NCBI GenBank assembly: GCA_946998205.1
Contig: CAMPYJ010000036.1
Location: forward strand, 1 to 25,583
Source: an uncultured Prevotella sp.
Lineage (GTDB): Bacteria; Bacteroidota; Bacteroidia; Bacteroidales; Bacteroidaceae
DNA: 25,583 nt
Reading direction: 5' to 3'
The notes under the pieces are model-generated. The model saw only the letters and a program-made list of their open reading frames with translations, was not told the origin of the DNA and searched no databases. This document shows, piece by piece, positions 8,046 to 15,327 of this stretch (its first letter is position 1; each line of letters opens with the position of its first letter). Position numbers and translations under genes: made by a program.

Positions 8046-8602
8046 TGGGCAACATCTCCTATCGAAAATTTCTCGGGATGTTTGCCTTGCATGCCTTTAA
8101 AATATAGTTTCACCTCTCTCATCTCCTTGTCCACATTTCCTGTGGGAACAATCTTTTTTGTACATTTTATCGTCTTGTTCTGATAGTCAAGACCGTACAG
8201 AAGGATGGGTATGTTTGCTTTCAGAGCGATGTAATAGAATCCCATCTTCCAATCTGGATTAAGCGACCGCGTTCCCTCTGGCGTGATACAAAGTTGAAAT
8301 GTCTCCTTCTTCCGAGCGAAGGCTGCAAGGTTGTCCGTCATGCTCGTATGTTTTGAACGCCAAACGGGTATCCCCCCCAAGGCTTTGAACAGGGGTTTAA
8401 GGGGACCCGCAAACCATTCTTTCTTCATCAGAAAGTTTGATTTCATCCCCTCAGCGTGCATGTACAGCAGGCCGATGATGAAATCCCAGTTGCTGGTGTG
8501 TGGGGCAAGGCAGATGATGTATTTGTCGGGATGGTCAACAGTTACAACTTTCGTCCATCCCATGCGACTATATAACAGCCATCTACATAAACGATTTAGC
8601 AT
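8042..8602 (-). CDS. PlsC-like 1-acylglycerol-3-phosphate acyltransferase family protein
   Basis: This 186-residue lysophospholipid acyltransferase-family protein has the catalytic block HTSNWD (H35, D40; the HX4D motif) and the substrate-binding block PEGTRS (108-113). It also has GGIPVWRS (76-83), matching the family's third block. The family transfers acyl groups onto lysophospholipids or related acceptors at the inner membrane. The protein is short for a full PlsC and has no long membrane anchor, so the acceptor is uncertain; an aminolipid or ornithine-lipid role is also possible. Its stop overlaps the amidase start (ATGA), and it starts 16 bp after the small upstream gene, indicating one operon. 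Confidence 0.85.
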   Translation of the reverse strand: MLNRLCRWLLYSRMGWTKVVTVDHPDKYIICLAPHTSNWDFIIGLLYMHAEGMKSNFLMKKEWFAGPLKPLFKALGGIPVWRSKHTSMTDNLAAFARKKETFQLCITPEGTRSLNPDWKMGFYYIALKANIPILLYGLDYQNKTIKCTKKIVPTGNVDKEMREVKLYFKGMQGKHPEKFSIGDVAQ

Positions 8603-8618
8603 ATGCGCTTAGGTTTTA

Positions 8619-8891
8619 TTAATAAATGTTCGATATCTGATCTACGATTTCAGACACTTCAGAGTTGAATCGCGCAATCAAATCCTTGAAATAATCCTTT
8701 TGTTTCATTCCCGGCTCGGGATGAGACACGCGCTTGACATATTGATTCTGCAAGGTCAAGATGGATGACAGCAGAGCGTTGATGTTTTCTTTTTCGGGCT
8801 TCTCGCCATACAGCGAGGCTGCTACGCCTTCCGCTAAAAGGTCACTACAAACATAATGAATTGTTCGTTTTAAATCTCTTTTGTTTGCCAT
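8619..8891 (-). CDS. Small conserved-looking hypothetical protein
   Basis: This 90-residue helical, charged protein has no signal or membrane span (MANKRDLKRTIHYVCSDLL at the start, VSEIVDQISNIY at the end). I recognise the general type as a small Bacteroidetes hypothetical protein but know no function. It is first in a three-gene unit with the acyltransferase and the amidase. A strong promoter match lies 43 nt upstream of its ATG, which supports it as a real, expressed gene. Confidence 0.75.
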   Translation of the reverse strand: MANKRDLKRTIHYVCSDLLAEGVAASLYGEKPEKENINALLSSILTLQNQYVKRVSHPEPGMKQKDYFKDLIARFNSEVSEIVDQISNIY

Positions 8892-8934
8892 GTGAATTAA
8901 GTATATATAGTTTGTATGTAAGTGAATGATTTTT

Positions 8935-8965
8935 CAAAGGTAGATAAAATTATCTGTAAAAGCAA
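8935..8965 (-). promoter_or_regulatory. Promoter of the 8891-5445 operon
   Basis: On the minus strand, TACCTTTG (8942-8935) is preceded after exactly 20 nt by TTG (8965-8963, within TGTTGC). This fits the Bacteroidetes -33/-7 consensus well. The leader is short. Confidence 0.65.
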
Positions 8966-8999
8966 CACATCGTATGGAAAAAACTTGTTTTCTTGAATG

Positions 9000-9035
9000 T
9001 TTGTTTTTCTATCTCAAAGAAAAAGGGTACATTTG
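9000..9035 (+). promoter_or_regulatory. Probable pfp promoter
   Basis: TACATTTG (9028-9035) matches TAnnTTTG. The best upstream TTTG (9000-9003) is 24 nt away, longer than the usual 19-21. The leader to the pfp ATG would be about 50 nt. Confidence 0.5.
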
Positions 9036-9090
9036 CAAAACCTAAGAGCAATGAAAATTTATCATTTATTATATTTCTAAAACTGCAAAG

Positions 9091-10731
9091 ATGAAAACAA
9101 GTGCATTACAAAAGGAAAGAGCTTCTTATCAGCCAAAACTGCCAAAAGCTCTTCAAGGTGCTGTGAAAATCAAGGAAGGAGCACCGACTGAAAGTGTTGA
9201 TGATCAAGAAGAAATCAAGAAATTGTTCCCGCACACTTATGGAATGCCTCTCGTAGAGTTCGTTCCAGGTGATAAATGTGAAGACAGGCGGATGAATGTA
9301 GGTGTCATCCTCAGTGGTGGTCAGGCTCCTGGTGGACACAACGTGATTAGCGGTTTGTTAGATGCCGTGAAGAAGTTGAACGAAGAGAACCGCCTGTATG
9401 GCTTCTTGATGGGGCCTGGTGGTTTGGTGGAACATGATTACATCGAGATTACCGCCGGCTTTTTGGAGGCATATCGCAACACTGGAGGTTTTGACATGAT
9501 TGGCTCCGGCCGCACGAAGCTGGAGAAAGAAGACCAGTTTGAAAAGGGCCTGGAGGTGATTCGAGAACTGGACATCAAGGCACTTGTCATCATCGGCGGT
9601 GACGATTCGAACACCAATGCCTGCGTTTTGGCCGAATACTACGCCGCCAAGAAGTATGGCGTGCAGGTCATCGGTTGTCCAAAGACCATCGACGGCGACT
9701 TGAAGAACGACCAAATAGAGACCTCGTTTGGCTTCGATACGGCAACGAAAACCTACTCAGAGCTCATTGGTAACATTGAGCGTGACTGCAACTCGGCCCG
9801 CAAATACTGGCATTTCATCAAGCTGATGGGGCGTTCGGCCTCTCACATCGCACTGGAATGCGCATTGCAGACGCAGCCAAACATTTGTCTCGTTTCAGAA
9901 GAAATACAGGCAAAAGACCAGACACTGAATGAAATTGTTGAGAACATTGCTTCAGTCGTGGCCTATCGTGCCAAGGAAGGAAACAACTTTGGCGTGGTTC
10001 TCATTCCCGAAGGTTTGATAGAATTCATCCCCGCCATCGGCCGCTTGATAGCCGAACTGAACGACCTTCTGGCTGCTCATGGCGCCGATTATAAGGATTT
10101 GGACAAGGACGCACAGCGCGAATACATTCTCACTCACCTTTCTGAGGCCAACCGCTCTACCTTCGAAACGCTGCCGGAAGACGTGGCTCGCCAGCTGAGC
10201 TTGGATCGTGACCCTCACGGAAATGTACAAGTTTCCTTGATTGAGACAGAGAAATTGCTTTCCCGCATGGTTGCCGCCAAGCTCGAAGAGTGGAAGAAGC
10301 AAGGCAAGTATCAAGGAAAGTTCTCACCTCTTCACCATTTCTTTGGTTACGAAGGACGCTGTGCGGCACCGTCTAATTTCGACGCCGACTATTGCTACGC
10401 GCTTGGTACCAGCGCCGCTCAGCTCATCGCGAACGGTAAGACTGGATACATGGCCATTGTCAAGAACACCACCGACCGTACCGACAACTGGAAAGCTGGC
10501 GGCGTACCTATCACCATGATGATGAACATGGAGCGGCGTAACGGCGAGATGAAACCGGTTATCCGCAAGGCTTTGGTAGAATTGGAAGGTAAGCCTTTCA
10601 AGACGTTCGCCGCCAATCGTGACGAATGGGCTAAGCACACATGTTACGTTTACCCAGGCCCTATCCAGTATTGGGGTCCCAGTGAGGTTTGTGACCAGAC
10701 CACAAGAACATTGGTACTGGAGCAGGAATAA
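9091..10731 (+). CDS. pfp: Pyrophosphate--fructose 6-phosphate 1-phosphotransferase
   Basis: This enzyme reversibly phosphorylates fructose 6-phosphate using pyrophosphate instead of ATP, at the committed step of cytosolic glycolysis. The 546-residue length matches the long PPi-dependent class. Phosphate-donor site motifs are VILSGGQAPGGHN (72-84) and GGDDSNT (169-175). Asp in GGDD, where ATP enzymes have Gly, and Lys in PKTIDGDL (197-204) mark PPi use. MGRSASH (246-252) is the sugar-phosphate site. It is monocistronic: its own promoter lies upstream, and a terminator-like hairpin follows at 10757-10811. Confidence 0.96.
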   Translation: MKTSALQKERASYQPKLPKALQGAVKIKEGAPTESVDDQEEIKKLFPHTYGMPLVEFVPGDKCEDRRMNVGVILSGGQAPGGHNVISGLLDAVKKLNEENRLYGFLMGPGGLVEHDYIEITAGFLEAYRNTGGFDMIGSGRTKLEKEDQFEKGLEVIRELDIKALVIIGGDDSNTNACVLAEYYAAKKYGVQVIGCPKTIDGDLKNDQIETSFGFDTATKTYSELIGNIERDCNSARKYWHFIKLMGRSASHIALECALQTQPNICLVSEEIQAKDQTLNEIVENIASVVAYRAKEGNNFGVVLIPEGLIEFIPAIGRLIAELNDLLAAHGADYKDLDKDAQREYILTHLSEANRSTFETLPEDVARQLSLDRDPHGNVQVSLIETEKLLSRMVAAKLEEWKKQGKYQGKFSPLHHFFGYEGRCAAPSNFDADYCYALGTSAAQLIANGKTGYMAIVKNTTDRTDNWKAGGVPITMMMNMERRNGEMKPVIRKALVELEGKPFKTFAANRDEWAKHTCYVYPGPIQYWGPSEVCDQTTRTLVLEQE

Positions 10732-10756
10732 TCTCACACATAGTTAAAACCACCCT

Positions 10757-10811
10757 AAAGAGAGTCTGCTGATGTAGTTCGGTTACGTATCGCATGGCAG
10801 ATTCTCTTTTT
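10757..10811 (+). terminator. Probable intrinsic terminator of pfp
   Basis: The arms AAAGAGAGTCTGC (10757-10769) and GCAGATTCTCTTT (10797-10809) pair at 12 of 13 positions plus a G-U, and the T-run continues to 10811. The 27-nt loop has a small inner stem (GATGTA / TACGTATC). It overlaps the upstream candidate ATG (10794) of the lysozyme gene. Confidence 0.6.
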
Positions 10812-10826
10812 CAATCTCATCATTCA

Positions 10827-11654
10827 ATGCCAACAAGAAAAAGAAGAAAGCGAATCAGAAAGAAACGCACGCGATTCTTCGTTAGATGTCCCCGACGGGC
10901 CGTTTGGGTAGGGGGGATTATCTTTGCGCTGTTCTACATGTGGGCATTCTATGAGTTTTTCGTGAGTTCTACCGGGTTCAGGTGGCGCGCGCTTTATGGT
11001 GATGCCGACTATCCCGATGGTTATGAGATACACGGCATCGACATCTCTCACTATCAAGGTGAGATTGATTGGCAATTGCTGCGCAATGGCATGATAGGAG
11101 GTTGCCCGCTCAGGTTTGTCATGATTAAGGCGACAGAGGGCGCCGACAAGCTGGATGACAATTTCAACGACAACTTTTATAATGCGCGCGAGCATGGTTT
11201 TATCAGGGGAGCTTACCACTTTTGGAGCAGCCATTCGTCGGCCAGGGAACAGGCATACTATTTCTTGAAGCAGGTACATCTGGAAGATGGCGACCTGCCT
11301 CCGGTCTTGGACGTGGAACACAAACCTAACGACAAGAGCGTGGAAGACTTTCAGCGTGATGTCCTCACCTGGCTGCACATCGTTGAAGACAAGTACCATG
11401 TGAAGCCTATGATTTACACCTATTATAAATTTAAGGACGAATATCTGGGCGCGCCCGTTTTCGATGATTATCCCTATTGGATAGCCCATTACTATGTTGA
11501 GAAAGTGACCTACAAAGGCAAGTGGAAATTCTGGCAGCACACCGATGCCGGAAAACTGCCCGGTATCAAAGGATTCGTTGACCTGAACGTCTACAACGGC
11601 TCGTTTTACGATTTAAAGCAGATGACCATTGGCCGCCAAAAGGTGACGTGGTGA
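10827..11654 (+). CDS. GH25 family lysozyme, membrane-anchored
   Basis: Glycoside hydrolase family 25 enzymes cut the MurNAc-GlcNAc bond of peptidoglycan. With the start at 10827 the protein has 275 residues. It begins with a very basic cytoplasmic tail (MPTRKRRKRIRKKR) and one membrane span (about 29-46), followed by the GH25 barrel: GIDISHYQG (D72), VMIKATEG, GAYHFW, and DVEH (D162, E164, the expected catalytic pair), then FWQHT near the end. An in-frame ATG at 10794 would add 11 residues, but it lies inside the pfp terminator hairpin, so 10827 is preferred. The uncleaved-looking anchor suggests it faces the periplasm while staying on the inner membrane. Confidence 0.88.
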   Translation: MPTRKRRKRIRKKRTRFFVRCPRRAVWVGGIIFALFYMWAFYEFFVSSTGFRWRALYGDADYPDGYEIHGIDISHYQGEIDWQLLRNGMIGGCPLRFVMIKATEGADKLDDNFNDNFYNAREHGFIRGAYHFWSSHSSAREQAYYFLKQVHLEDGDLPPVLDVEHKPNDKSVEDFQRDVLTWLHIVEDKYHVKPMIYTYYKFKDEYLGAPVFDDYPYWIAHYYVEKVTYKGKWKFWQHTDAGKLPGIKGFVDLNVYNGSFYDLKQMTIGRQKVTW

Positions 11655-11813
11655 AAGATGGGCTGTGTCACGCATCTTGACACGCGCGGCGACCCATTTC
11701 GGCAAACGCTCATGGCGTTCGGGTTACACATTGACTTCATCGCAGAGACCTTTGTGACGTTACCGCAACAAGCTGATACCAAGTAAGTTATGAGAGATTG
11801 ACACGAGCCCTCC

Positions 11814-11901
11814 AAAAGCATGTGAATTGGACGGCAAAAGCATGTGAATTGGGCGGAAAAGGCATGTAGATTGGACGGCAAAAGCATGTAGATTAAACAC
11901 C
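11814..11901 (+). repeat. Four tandem ~22-bp repeats
   Basis: The units lie at 11814-11835, 11836-11856, 11857-11879 and 11880-11901. Each begins AAAAG(G)CATGT and continues (G/A)ATT(G/A)..CGG. Units 1 and 2 share GAATTGG; units 3 and 4 carry AGATT. The last unit can pair with CTACATGCGCTT just downstream. The array sits between the convergent lysozyme and lipoprotein genes. Confidence 0.75.
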
Positions 11902-11927
11902 ATCCTACATGCGCTTATGTTTCGCAC

Positions 11928-12323
11928 CTATTGATAGTCGGAAACTCTGATTGTTTGCTGGTACAATATTTTTCGCGGATCTTTGTCAGAATGGACGACG
12001 TAGGCGAAATTGTATTTCGCATCCTTGAGTTTCCGGATGCTCGTGTTGTCCTTGATTTCCTTAACCATGAGTCGGTGTATTTTTCCTCTGTTCCGCGCTA
12101 CTATTTGCGCATTGTCCAGTTTGCCTACAAATGAACAGTAGTAAGTGTACGTCTTGGTCTCTTTCTGAAAAGTAACACTGTCCGTCCTTGATCCATTAAC
12201 AACAGGCGTGGGGCAGTATTTTTCCGTATATTCCTTAGCTTCCCTTGCAGATCTGTCTTCCAGGCTTTCATGACATGAAGACAGTGCGGGTATCAATAAG
12301 ATAGTGAAAAATAATCTGTTCAT
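11928..12323 (-). CDS. Small lipoprotein of unknown function
   Basis: This 131-residue protein has a lipoprotein signal: a hydrophobic stretch MNRLFFTILLIPALSSC with the lipid-modified Cys at position 17 (lipobox LSSC). The mature part is charged and beta/alpha mixed (TYTYYCSFVGKL, then ILYQQTIRVSDYQ). I know no family. It is alone on the minus strand, divergent from lepA. TATCTTTG about 90 nt upstream may be its promoter. It is probably held in the inner or outer membrane facing the periplasm. Confidence 0.75.
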   Translation of the reverse strand: MNRLFFTILLIPALSSCHESLEDRSAREAKEYTEKYCPTPVVNGSRTDSVTFQKETKTYTYYCSFVGKLDNAQIVARNRGKIHRLMVKEIKDNTSIRKLKDAKYNFAYVVHSDKDPRKILYQQTIRVSDYQ

Positions 12324-12412
12324 GTTTTCTTACATCATAAGCATTACGAAGCTCGTCTGTGCTGAGCCGACAGCAGGTTCGTCAGCCTTGCGGGCGTAAC
12401 GTTGATTTGCTG

Positions 12413-12420
12413 CAAAGATA
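12413..12420 (-). promoter_or_regulatory. Possible -7 element for the lipoprotein gene
   Basis: TATCTTTG on the minus strand (12420-12413) is followed by GCAG, as often seen at Bacteroidetes promoters. No TTG or TTTG is present at 19-21 nt upstream, so the match is partial. Confidence 0.4.
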
Positions 12421-12452
12421 CGAAGTTTTTGCTAATTTTATCTTTCCATTCG

Positions 12453-12482
12453 TTGATTTATGAATTAAAATGGTTATCTTTG
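12453..12482 (+). promoter_or_regulatory. lepA promoter
   Basis: TTG (12453-12455) and TATCTTTG (12475-12482) are separated by 19 nt, a good Bacteroidetes match. The resulting leader is about 150 nt and contains the hairpin at 12556-12612. Confidence 0.6.
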
Positions 12483-12555
12483 CATAAATATGGAAGCCTT
12501 TGAATCATTTTGGACAAACACAATAACATTCAAGGCACTATTTTCTGACAAAAAG

Positions 12556-12612
12556 GATTGACGTCACTCTTTTTGAATGCTGATTGAACGTCCTTGACAG
12601 AGTGGTACAATC
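12556..12612 (+). promoter_or_regulatory. Stem-loop in lepA leader
   Basis: GATTG (12556-12560) and CACTCT (12565-12570) can pair with AGAGTG (12599-12604) and CAATC (12608-12612) around a 28-nt loop. The structure ends 25 nt before the lepA ATG. A regulatory role is only a guess. Confidence 0.35.
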
Positions 12613-12637
12613 CATGATACGATAACGAAAACATCTG

Positions 12638-14419
12638 ATGGATCAAATAAGAAACTTTTGCATCATCGCCCATATTGATCATGGAAAATCAACGTTGGCC
12701 GATCGACTTCTTGAATATACGAAAACGATTCAAGTGACTGGTGGACAGGTGCTTGATGATATGGATTTGGAAAAAGAACGCGGTATCACGATTAAGAGCC
12801 ACGCCATCCAAATGAAGTATCAACATGAGGGCCAGGATTATATATTAAATCTCATTGACACTCCGGGGCACGTTGACTTTTCTTATGAGGTTAGCAGGAG
12901 CATAGCCGCATGCGAGGGCGCCTTGTTGGTCGTGGATGCCACGCAGGGCGTGCAAGCACAGACAATCTCGAATCTGTACATGGCCATCGACCACGATCTT
13001 GAGATTATCCCTGTCATCAACAAGATTGACATGCCTTCAGCCATGCCAGACGAGGTTGAGGATGAGATTGTAGAATTGATAGGTTGCGACCGGCGTGACA
13101 TCCTTCGCGCGTCTGGCAAGACCGGAGAGGGGGTTGAGAGCATCTTGGAGGCTGTGGTGAAACGCATTCCTCATCCCGTGGGGAATGAAGACGCACCGCT
13201 TCAGGCATTGATATTCGACTCTGTCTTCAACAGCTTCCGTGGCATCATAGCCTACTTTAAAATTGAAAACGGATGCATCAGGCAGGGCGACAAGGTGAAG
13301 TTCTACAACACGGGAATGGAATATGAAGCCGATGAGATAGGCGTTCTCAAAATGGACATGGTTCCGCGCCGGGAGCTGAAGACCGGAGAGGTGGGCTATA
13401 TCATCAGCGGAATAAAAGATGCCAAGGAGGTGAAAGTGGGTGATACCATCACGCATGTAAGCCATCCTTGCGAGAAAGCGATTTCCGGATTCCAGGAAGT
13501 GAAGCCAATGGTGTTCGCCGGCGTATACCCCATCGACCCTAATGACTATGAAAACTTGAGAGCGTCTCTTGAAAAGCTTCAGCTCAATGACGCCTCGCTG
13601 ACGTTCTCCCCCGAATCGTCCGCGGCGCTTGGCTTCGGCTTCAGATGTGGATTCCTGGGACTGTTGCACATGGAAATCATACAAGAACGTCTGGACAGAG
13701 AGTTCAACATGGAGGTCATCACTACCGTGCCCAACGTGTCTTATAGGGTTTATGACAAGCACGGAGACGTGAAAGAAGTTCATAATCCTTCCGGATTGCC
13801 GGAAGCGACGATGATAGAGCATATCGAAGAGCCGTACATCAGGGCTACCATCATCACCGACGCCAACTACATAGGCCCCATCATGACGCTCTGCCTGGAT
13901 AAGAGGGGTGAGCTGGTCAAGCAGGAATTCATAACCGGAAACCGTGTGGAATTGCATTTCATGATACCTTTGGGAGAAATTGTCATTGATTTCTATGATA
14001 AACTGAAATCCATCTCAAAGGGCTATGCGTCGTTTGATTATCATGTAGACTCGTTCCGACCGTCAAAGTTGGCCAAGCTCGACATCTTGCTCAACGGTGA
14101 ACCTGTGGATGCGCTGTCTACCCTGACGCATCAAGACAATGCCGTAAGCCTGGGCAGGAAAATGTGCGAGAAGCTGAAAGACCTGATACCAAGGCAGCAG
14201 TTCGACATAGCCATTCAGGCCGCCATCGGTGGAAAAATCGTAGCCAGGGAAACCGTGAAATGTGTCCGCAAGGATGTAACCGCTAAATGTTACGGTGGCG
14301 ATGTGAGCAGAAAACGAAAATTATTGGAGAAACAAAAAAGAGGAAAGAAACGCATGAAACAGATTGGAAACGTGGAAGTTCCGCAGAAAGCTTTCCTCGC
14401 GGTTCTGAAACTGGATTAA
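12638..14419 (+). CDS. lepA: Elongation factor 4 (LepA), ribosome back-translocase GTPase
   Basis: LepA/EF4 is a ribosome-binding translational GTPase linked to initiation and to rescue of mistranslocated ribosomes. At 593 residues it is normal length. The G domain starts immediately: AHIDHGKST (10-18), the switch region with RGITIKSH, DTPGHVDFSYEV (about 77-88) and NKIDMPSA (about 129-136). GFRCGFLGLLHMEIIQERL is the conserved domain III block. The LepA-specific C-terminus includes SFRPSKLAKLDILLNGEPVD and the basic RKRKLLEKQKRGKKRMK tail, which distinguish it from EF-G. A Crp/Fnr gene follows after 45 bp and may be co-transcribed. Confidence 0.98.
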   Translation: MDQIRNFCIIAHIDHGKSTLADRLLEYTKTIQVTGGQVLDDMDLEKERGITIKSHAIQMKYQHEGQDYILNLIDTPGHVDFSYEVSRSIAACEGALLVVDATQGVQAQTISNLYMAIDHDLEIIPVINKIDMPSAMPDEVEDEIVELIGCDRRDILRASGKTGEGVESILEAVVKRIPHPVGNEDAPLQALIFDSVFNSFRGIIAYFKIENGCIRQGDKVKFYNTGMEYEADEIGVLKMDMVPRRELKTGEVGYIISGIKDAKEVKVGDTITHVSHPCEKAISGFQEVKPMVFAGVYPIDPNDYENLRASLEKLQLNDASLTFSPESSAALGFGFRCGFLGLLHMEIIQERLDREFNMEVITTVPNVSYRVYDKHGDVKEVHNPSGLPEATMIEHIEEPYIRATIITDANYIGPIMTLCLDKRGELVKQEFITGNRVELHFMIPLGEIVIDFYDKLKSISKGYASFDYHVDSFRPSKLAKLDILLNGEPVDALSTLTHQDNAVSLGRKMCEKLKDLIPRQQFDIAIQAAIGGKIVARETVKCVRKDVTAKCYGGDVSRKRKLLEKQKRGKKRMKQIGNVEVPQKAFLAVLKLD

Positions 14420-14464
14420 TGTTCGGCACAAACTAATATTTACCAATTTTTCAATACCACACAA

Positions 14465-15061
14465 ATGAAAGAACCTGTTAACACACCGCGTGACATAGCA
14501 AGGGAATTGGCGCGCAAATACAGTACCATGACACATGTGGAGTTGGATGCTTTGGAAAGCATTCTCGTACCCATGAAGTTTGCGAAAGGTGAAATTATTC
14601 TCCGCGAGGGGGAAGTGTGCCGTGATATTTATTATCTGGATAAAGGGTTGATACGGCAGTTTTACTTCAAGAACGACAAAGAATTAACAGAGCATTTAGG
14701 CGAAGACCACACCATCTTCATGTCTATCGAGAGTTTGTTCAGGGAACAACCCAGCCGGTTTCAAATAGAAGCGCTTGAGGCTTCCGTCGTTTATGCCATG
14801 CCTAAAGACAAGTTGGAGAGAATTTCACTGCATCATGTAAATATCCAAATGATGTATCGCAAGATTCTGGAGGAAAGCTTGATTATTTCACAGGTATATG
14901 CCGATTTGATACGATTTGAGTCAGCACAGAACAGATACAAGCGGATGTGTAAACTGTCTCCACAAGTAGTCTTGCGAGCTCCTTTGACCTATATTGCCAA
15001 CTATTTACAGATGACACCCGAAACATTGAGCAGGGTAAGGGCCTCTACTTTGTTGGACTGA
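14465..15061 (+). CDS. Crp/Fnr-family transcriptional regulator
   Basis: This 198-residue regulator has an N-terminal cyclic-nucleotide-binding-type beta roll (about 30-115; FAKGEIILREGEVCRDIYYLDKG) and a long dimerisation helix (about 120-165). A short helix-turn-helix sits at the very C-terminus (LTYIANYLQMTPETLSRVR). The HTH glutamate and serine-arginine expected to contact DNA are present. No N-terminal FNR cysteine cluster or heme-binding histidine signature is evident, so the ligand is unknown. It lies 45 bp after lepA on the same strand with no terminator between them. Downstream is the MITE-like element, which may stop its transcript. Confidence 0.88.
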   Translation: MKEPVNTPRDIARELARKYSTMTHVELDALESILVPMKFAKGEIILREGEVCRDIYYLDKGLIRQFYFKNDKELTEHLGEDHTIFMSIESLFREQPSRFQIEALEASVVYAMPKDKLERISLHHVNIQMMYRKILEESLIISQVYADLIRFESAQNRYKRMCKLSPQVVLRAPLTYIANYLQMTPETLSRVRASTLLD

Positions 15062-15136
15062 TTCAAGATTCACCAATGCGGAGTTGATTTGTTTGATGAC
15101 AACCTTACATGAGGAGACTGAAGTGAAGTTGCTTAT

Positions 15137-15327
15137 GGGTGGTTCTATAAATTACCACCGTAAAGTTTTTTATTTCCGTCTTTTTACGTTTTGCCATCTT
15201 GTGAGCTCTTTTTAGTTCAATTTGCTTGTTCGTTCAGTCGTATGGCTCGCTATACTCCTTCACTCACAAACAAATTGACCTCAAAAAAAGTCTCACAACC
15301 TGTCAAAGCTAATTTATAGAACCGACC
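15137..15327. repeat. Complete MITE-like element with 18-bp inverted ends
   Basis: The ends are GGGTGGTTCTATAAATTA (15137-15154) and the complement of GGTCGGTTCTATAAATTA (15310-15327): 16 of 18 bases match, the inner 14 perfectly. Flanking TTAT at 15133-15136 and 15328-15331 may be a target duplication. Further inside, 15195-15224 and 15271-15300 are also imperfectly complementary (TTGTGAG and TCAATTTG blocks), so most of the element could fold back on itself. A central hairpin, GTATGGC-TC-GCTATAC, lies at 15240-15255. At 191 bp it encodes no protein. Related partial copies sit at both window edges. Confidence 0.75.

Noticed and set aside
11606..11887. Minus-strand open frame across the tandem repeat
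   Set aside because: The repeating translation comes from the 22-bp repeat itself, and the frame runs into the lysozyme gene on the other strand.
11814..11901. CRISPR array
   Set aside because: The units are directly adjacent with no unique spacers, and no cas genes are present.
13037..13957. 306-codon antisense frame within lepA
   Set aside because: A coding shadow of lepA, with no promoter and no family resemblance.
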